NCBI RefSeq assembly: GCF_014145675.1 | Contig: NZ_JACGZW010000022.1 | Span: 1-64,000 of the forward strand | Reading direction: 5' to 3' | DNA length: 64,000 nucleotides | Origin: Amycolatopsis dendrobii | GTDB taxonomy: Bacteria > Actinomycetota > Actinomycetes > Mycobacteriales > Pseudonocardiaceae | Part shown: piece by piece, positions 61,369-64,000 of the stretch | Numbering within the stretch: the stretch's first letter is position 1 | Layout of the letters: each line of letters opens with the position of its first letter | Translations under genes and position numbers: made by a program | The notes under the pieces: model-generated | Seen by the model: only the letters and a program-made list of their open reading frames with translations | What the model was told of the DNA's origin: nothing | Databases searched by the model: none

Positions 61369-62331
61369 TCAAGTTTTGGTGGCATTCACCCGTCGGGATG
61401 GTCGCGGGGTGTCCTCGCCCCACGCTTGCACCGCCGCGAGCCATGCCGCGCCGAGCACGCCATCGGAGCTGGTCAGAACGTTGAGGCCGGCGAATTCGGC
61501 CCGTACGCGAGCCCCGGCCGGGCTGTCTTCGGCCAGTACGCTGCCCACGAGCACGATCGGAGTTTTTTCTCCCGGCTCGCGCGTGGCGTGCGCGATGCGC
61601 ACGAGATGCCGGGCGCCGCGCGCGACGATCTCCTCCGCGCCGGGCTGTCCGGCGGCAGCGGCGGCACTCACCAGCGGCGCGTACCGAGCGAGTCGGACCG
61701 GCGGTTCCGCATTGGCATGGGTCACCAGTGCCCACATGACCGCGAAGCGATCGGACAGGTCCACTGCGGACGGTCCGAACGCTTCGGCGAGGACCGCCTC
61801 GGCCAGTCCGTCGAGCGGGCCGTCGCCTTCGAGCGCGGCGAGCGTGGCGCGCACGGCTTCGCGGCCGAGCCAGAAGCCCGAGCCCTCGTCGCCCAGCAGC
61901 CAGCCGTGTCCGCCCGCGGTCGCGACCATCCGCCGGCCGCGGATGCGCCCGGCGATCGAGCCGGTGCCCGCGACGAGCACGGTGCCGTCCGGTTCGGCCG
62001 TCGCGGACGCGTAGGCCACCTCGGCGTCGCCGGTAACGCGGACCCGGCCCGCGAGACCGATTCGCTCCCATGCCGCGGTGAACTCCGCGGCGACCGCCGG
62101 ATCGGACAGCTTGCTCTCGCCCGCCATGCCGACCACGGCGCCGAGCACGTCAGTGTGTCCGTCCACTGCGGACTCGATGGCCCCGGCGATCCGGGCCGCC
62201 GCCACCGCGGGCGGATGCGAGTTCGGATTCGCGCCTTCCGCGGCTCCGGTGCCGCGCACGACGCCGGCGGCGTCGATCGCGATCGCTCGCGTCGAGGTGC
62301 CGCCGGCGTCCACGCCTACTACGAGGCTCAC
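61369..62331 (-). CDS. BadF/BadG-type ATPase, probable N-acetylglucosamine kinase
   Basis: A 320-residue sugar-kinase-fold protein of the BadF/BadG/BcrA/BcrD family (N-acetylglucosamine kinase group): VVGVDAGGTSTRAIAID at the start, NPNSHPP, VAGTGSIAGRIR and GGHGWLLGDEGSGFWLGR. It phosphorylates an amino sugar. The ATG overlaps the SIS gene stop by four bases, so the two proteins are made together. A dre-like operator lies upstream. Confidence 0.86.
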   Translation of the reverse strand: MSLVVGVDAGGTSTRAIAIDAAGVVRGTGAAEGANPNSHPPAVAAARIAGAIESAVDGHTDVLGAVVGMAGESKLSDPAVAAEFTAAWERIGLAGRVRVTGDAEVAYASATAEPDGTVLVAGTGSIAGRIRGRRMVATAGGHGWLLGDEGSGFWLGREAVRATLAALEGDGPLDGLAEAVLAEAFGPSAVDLSDRFAVMWALVTHANAEPPVRLARYAPLVSAAAAAGQPGAEEIVARGARHLVRIAHATREPGEKTPIVLVGSVLAEDSPAGARVRAEFAGLNVLTSSDGVLGAAWLAAVQAWGEDTPRPSRRVNATKT

Positions 62332-63371
62332 CGGGTCTTGGTCACCTTCAGCAGCCCGCGCGGGTTGTCCGGGTTGCCGCCGCGCGCGAGCGACAGCCCG
62401 AGCGCGATCCGCTGGATCGGCAGGATTTCCAGCACTGGAGCCAATTCCTCGACGGTCGGGGCGACTGGGATGCGCAGTGCGGCGGGCACGTCGTTCGCCG
62501 CCGACCCGACCGCGAGCACGTCCGCGCCGCGCTCGCCGACCGCTTCGAGGACCTCGCGCATGGCCTCGCCGCCGCGGCCGAGGCTGGTGGCGGCGAGCAC
62601 GGCGGTCTCGCCGTCGACCGCCGCGACCGGACCGTGCAGCAGGTCCGCGCCGCTGTACGCGCGCGCCGCGAGGTAGCTCGTCTCGGCCAGCTTCAGCGAC
62701 GCTTCGAGCGCGCTGGCATAGGAGTAGCCGCGGCCGGTGGTGAGAACGCGGTCGACAAAGCGATAACGGTCCACGGCGCGCTGCACGCCTTCGACGGAGC
62801 CGTCGAGGGTCTGCTGGGCCAGTTCGCCGATCTTCTCGGCGTCCTCTCCCTTGCCGCCGCGGATCGCGTCGATGAAGAGGTACAGCGCCATCAGTGTCGC
62901 CGAGTAGGTCTTGGTCGCCGCGACCGCCTTCTCGACCCCGGCGCCGATGTCCACGCCCAGCTCCGAAGCCGCGCGCAGCGGCGAGTCCGGGGTGTTGGTG
63001 ACCGACACGGTCAGCGCGCCCTGCCGGCGGGCGGCCTCGGTGACCTCGATCAAGTCCGGCGAACCGCCGCTCTGGCTGACGGTGATGAAGAGCACGTCGC
63101 GCAGGTCCGGACGGGCGCCGTAGAGCGTCGCGGTGGACGGCGACACGAGGCCGGCCGGCAGGCCGAGGAGTACCTCGATCAGGTATTTCGCGTACAGCGC
63201 GCCGTGGTCGCTCGAACCGCGAGCGGCGAGCAGGGCGAACCGCGGCGGGTTCTGTGAAATCTTTTCCGCGACTTCAGCGATGCCGGACCGCCGCTCGACC
63301 AGCCCGGCGAGAACGCTGGGCTGCTCCGAGATTTCCGCGGCCATGTGCTCGCCGGGACGTAGTTGGGTCAT
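62328..63371 (-). CDS. SIS-domain sugar isomerase/deaminase (GlmS isomerase-domain-like)
   Basis: A 347-residue double-SIS protein like the isomerase half of GlmS or AgaS/FrlB: ALLAARGSSDHGALYAKYLIE, LFITVSQSGGSPDLIE and GRGYSYASALEASLKLAE. It probably deaminates or isomerises a hexosamine phosphate made by the adjacent kinase. The ATG at 63371 has GAGAGGAAA upstream. It is divergent from a DasR-type gene with a shared operator. Confidence 0.85.
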   Translation of the reverse strand: MTQLRPGEHMAAEISEQPSVLAGLVERRSGIAEVAEKISQNPPRFALLAARGSSDHGALYAKYLIEVLLGLPAGLVSPSTATLYGARPDLRDVLFITVSQSGGSPDLIEVTEAARRQGALTVSVTNTPDSPLRAASELGVDIGAGVEKAVAATKTYSATLMALYLFIDAIRGGKGEDAEKIGELAQQTLDGSVEGVQRAVDRYRFVDRVLTTGRGYSYASALEASLKLAETSYLAARAYSGADLLHGPVAAVDGETAVLAATSLGRGGEAMREVLEAVGERGADVLAVGSAANDVPAALRIPVAPTVEELAPVLEILPIQRIALGLSLARGGNPDNPRGLLKVTKTR

Positions 63372-63422
63372 CACTTTCCTCTCCGCCGGGACGGGTGTCC
63401 CGGTGTGCTGCGCGGCGTCCGG

Positions 63423-63438
63423 TCAGGTCTAGACCAAT
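63423..63438. promoter_or_regulatory. dre-like site for DasR-type regulator
   Basis: TCAGGTCTAGACCAAT has a perfect GGTCTAGACC core and matches 13 of 16 bases of the Streptomyces dre consensus ACTGGTCTAGACCACT. It is 52 bases before the SIS gene and 89 before the GntR gene, so it can control both. Confidence 0.75.
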
Positions 63439-63526
63439 GCTAGCCGGGCGGAGCGGGTCGGGAGAAGGGTACGTTTCCTCACGGGGCAGTGGCGCGTTTA
63501 ATGTGGGAAGACTGAGGGAGCCGGGC

Positions 63527-64000
63527 ATGCTGGAGACACCCCCCGCGAGCGAGGCGGGGACTGCTGCGCGAGGGCAGCGCGAACCCAAGTACTGGGCGCT
63601 GAAGCAGCATCTGCTGGACCTGCTCGACGCACTGCCGCCGGGATCGCCGATCCCGACCGAGCGGGCGCTGGCGGGAGAATTCACCGTTTCGCGCACCACC
63701 GTGCGCCAAGCGCTGGCGGATCTCACCGCCGAGGGCAGACTGCACCGCGTCCAGGGCAAGGGCACCTTCGCCGCCGAGCCGAAGCTCGCGCAGCGGCTGC
63801 AGCTGTCCTCTTATACCGAGGACATGCGCAAGCAGGGCCTGAAGCCCTCGTCCCAGTTACTGGAACTCGAAGAGCTTCCGGTCGAAGGCGAGATGACCAA
63901 GCTGCTGCAGTTGCGCAACGGCGCGAAGATCCTGCGGCTGCGCCGGCTCCGGCTCGCCGACGGCCAGCCGATGGCGCTCGAGACCACGCACCTGCCGCTC
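63527..64000 (+). CDS. dasR: GntR/HutC-family regulator, DasR-like (truncated by window end)
   Basis: The first 158 residues of a GntR regulator. After a short tail come KYWALKQHLLDLLDAL, PIPTERALAGEFTVSRTTVR (winged helix) and the start of the UTRA effector domain (LSSYTEDMRKQGLKPSSQLL). DasR controls N-acetylglucosamine use and development in Streptomyces. The neighbouring kinase/SIS genes and the dre-like site support that identity. The symbol is tentative. Confidence 0.8.
   Translation, partial: MLETPPASEAGTAARGQREPKYWALKQHLLDLLDALPPGSPIPTERALAGEFTVSRTTVRQALADLTAEGRLHRVQGKGTFAAEPKLAQRLQLSSYTEDMRKQGLKPSSQLLELEELPVEGEMTKLLQLRNGAKILRLRRLRLADGQPMALETTHLPL

Noticed and set aside
1..64000. CRISPR arrays, tRNA/rRNA genes, insertion sequences, prophage or integrase genes
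   Set aside because: No regular spaced repeats, cloverleaf folds, transposase motifs or phage structural genes were seen on either strand.

Overview
The window is high-GC actinomycete DNA, most likely Amycolatopsis or a close Pseudonocardiales relative. The signs are frequent GTG starts, ATGA/GTGA overlaps between operon genes, an ECF42/DGPF set, MurT/GatD, an ArfA-like OmpA locus, a SARP regulator, a DasR-type GntR regulator and a complete ectABCD operon. The genus is inferred, not shown.

Left end (84-11515): homologues of all nine structural iac genes (iacA to iacI), which degrade the plant hormone indole-3-acetic acid (IAA) to catechol in proteobacteria. They sit in three blocks: iacABCDEF (minus strand), iacG-orf85-iacH behind a soluble PAS histidine kinase (plus strand), and iacI with a FixJ-type response regulator (minus strand). 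An MHS-type MFS transporter flanks them. An 85-residue protein of unknown function lies between iacG and iacH, overlapping iacH.

12-32 kb: a TetR regulator with a palindromic operator, gene-poor stretches, a TesB thioesterase, an alpha/beta hydrolase, a P450, a DinB/maleylpyruvate-isomerase-type gene broken by one in-frame TGA, an Rsm22-type methyltransferase, and two DGPF proteins with an ECF42 sigma factor. Next come IclR, a tightly packed murT-gatD-histidine kinase-response regulator-CPT-like kinase run, small enzymes, and a VOC protein divergent from a hydratase/decarboxylase pair of the catechol meta-cleavage lower pathway.

32-45 kb: a benzoyl-CoA epoxide (box) operon, boxC-boxB-benzoate:CoA ligase-amidohydrolase, with no boxA reductase in the window. 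It is followed by HxlR, ECF and MarR regulators with enzymes. The MarR promoter shares a 14-bp sequence with the VOC/hydratase promoter 11 kb away, which suggests one regulon. Then come a dipeptidase, a LapA-like protein, an Abi-alpha (DUF4393) protein, a DUF445 membrane protein and a large patatin with C-terminal membrane helices.

49-64 kb: ectABCD for ectoine and 5-hydroxyectoine, ending in a 22-bp-stem terminator; a SARP/AfsR-type regulator; an MmpS-like protein; a translationally coupled pair of unknown function; an arf-like OmpA locus; an SGNH hydrolase; a DUF3159 protein; and an amino-sugar module (BadF-type kinase plus SIS isomerase) divergent from a dasR-like gene across a dre-like palindrome.

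Themes are aromatic and plant-derived compound catabolism, envelope maintenance and osmoprotection. I saw no tRNA, rRNA, CRISPR array, insertion sequence or prophage.
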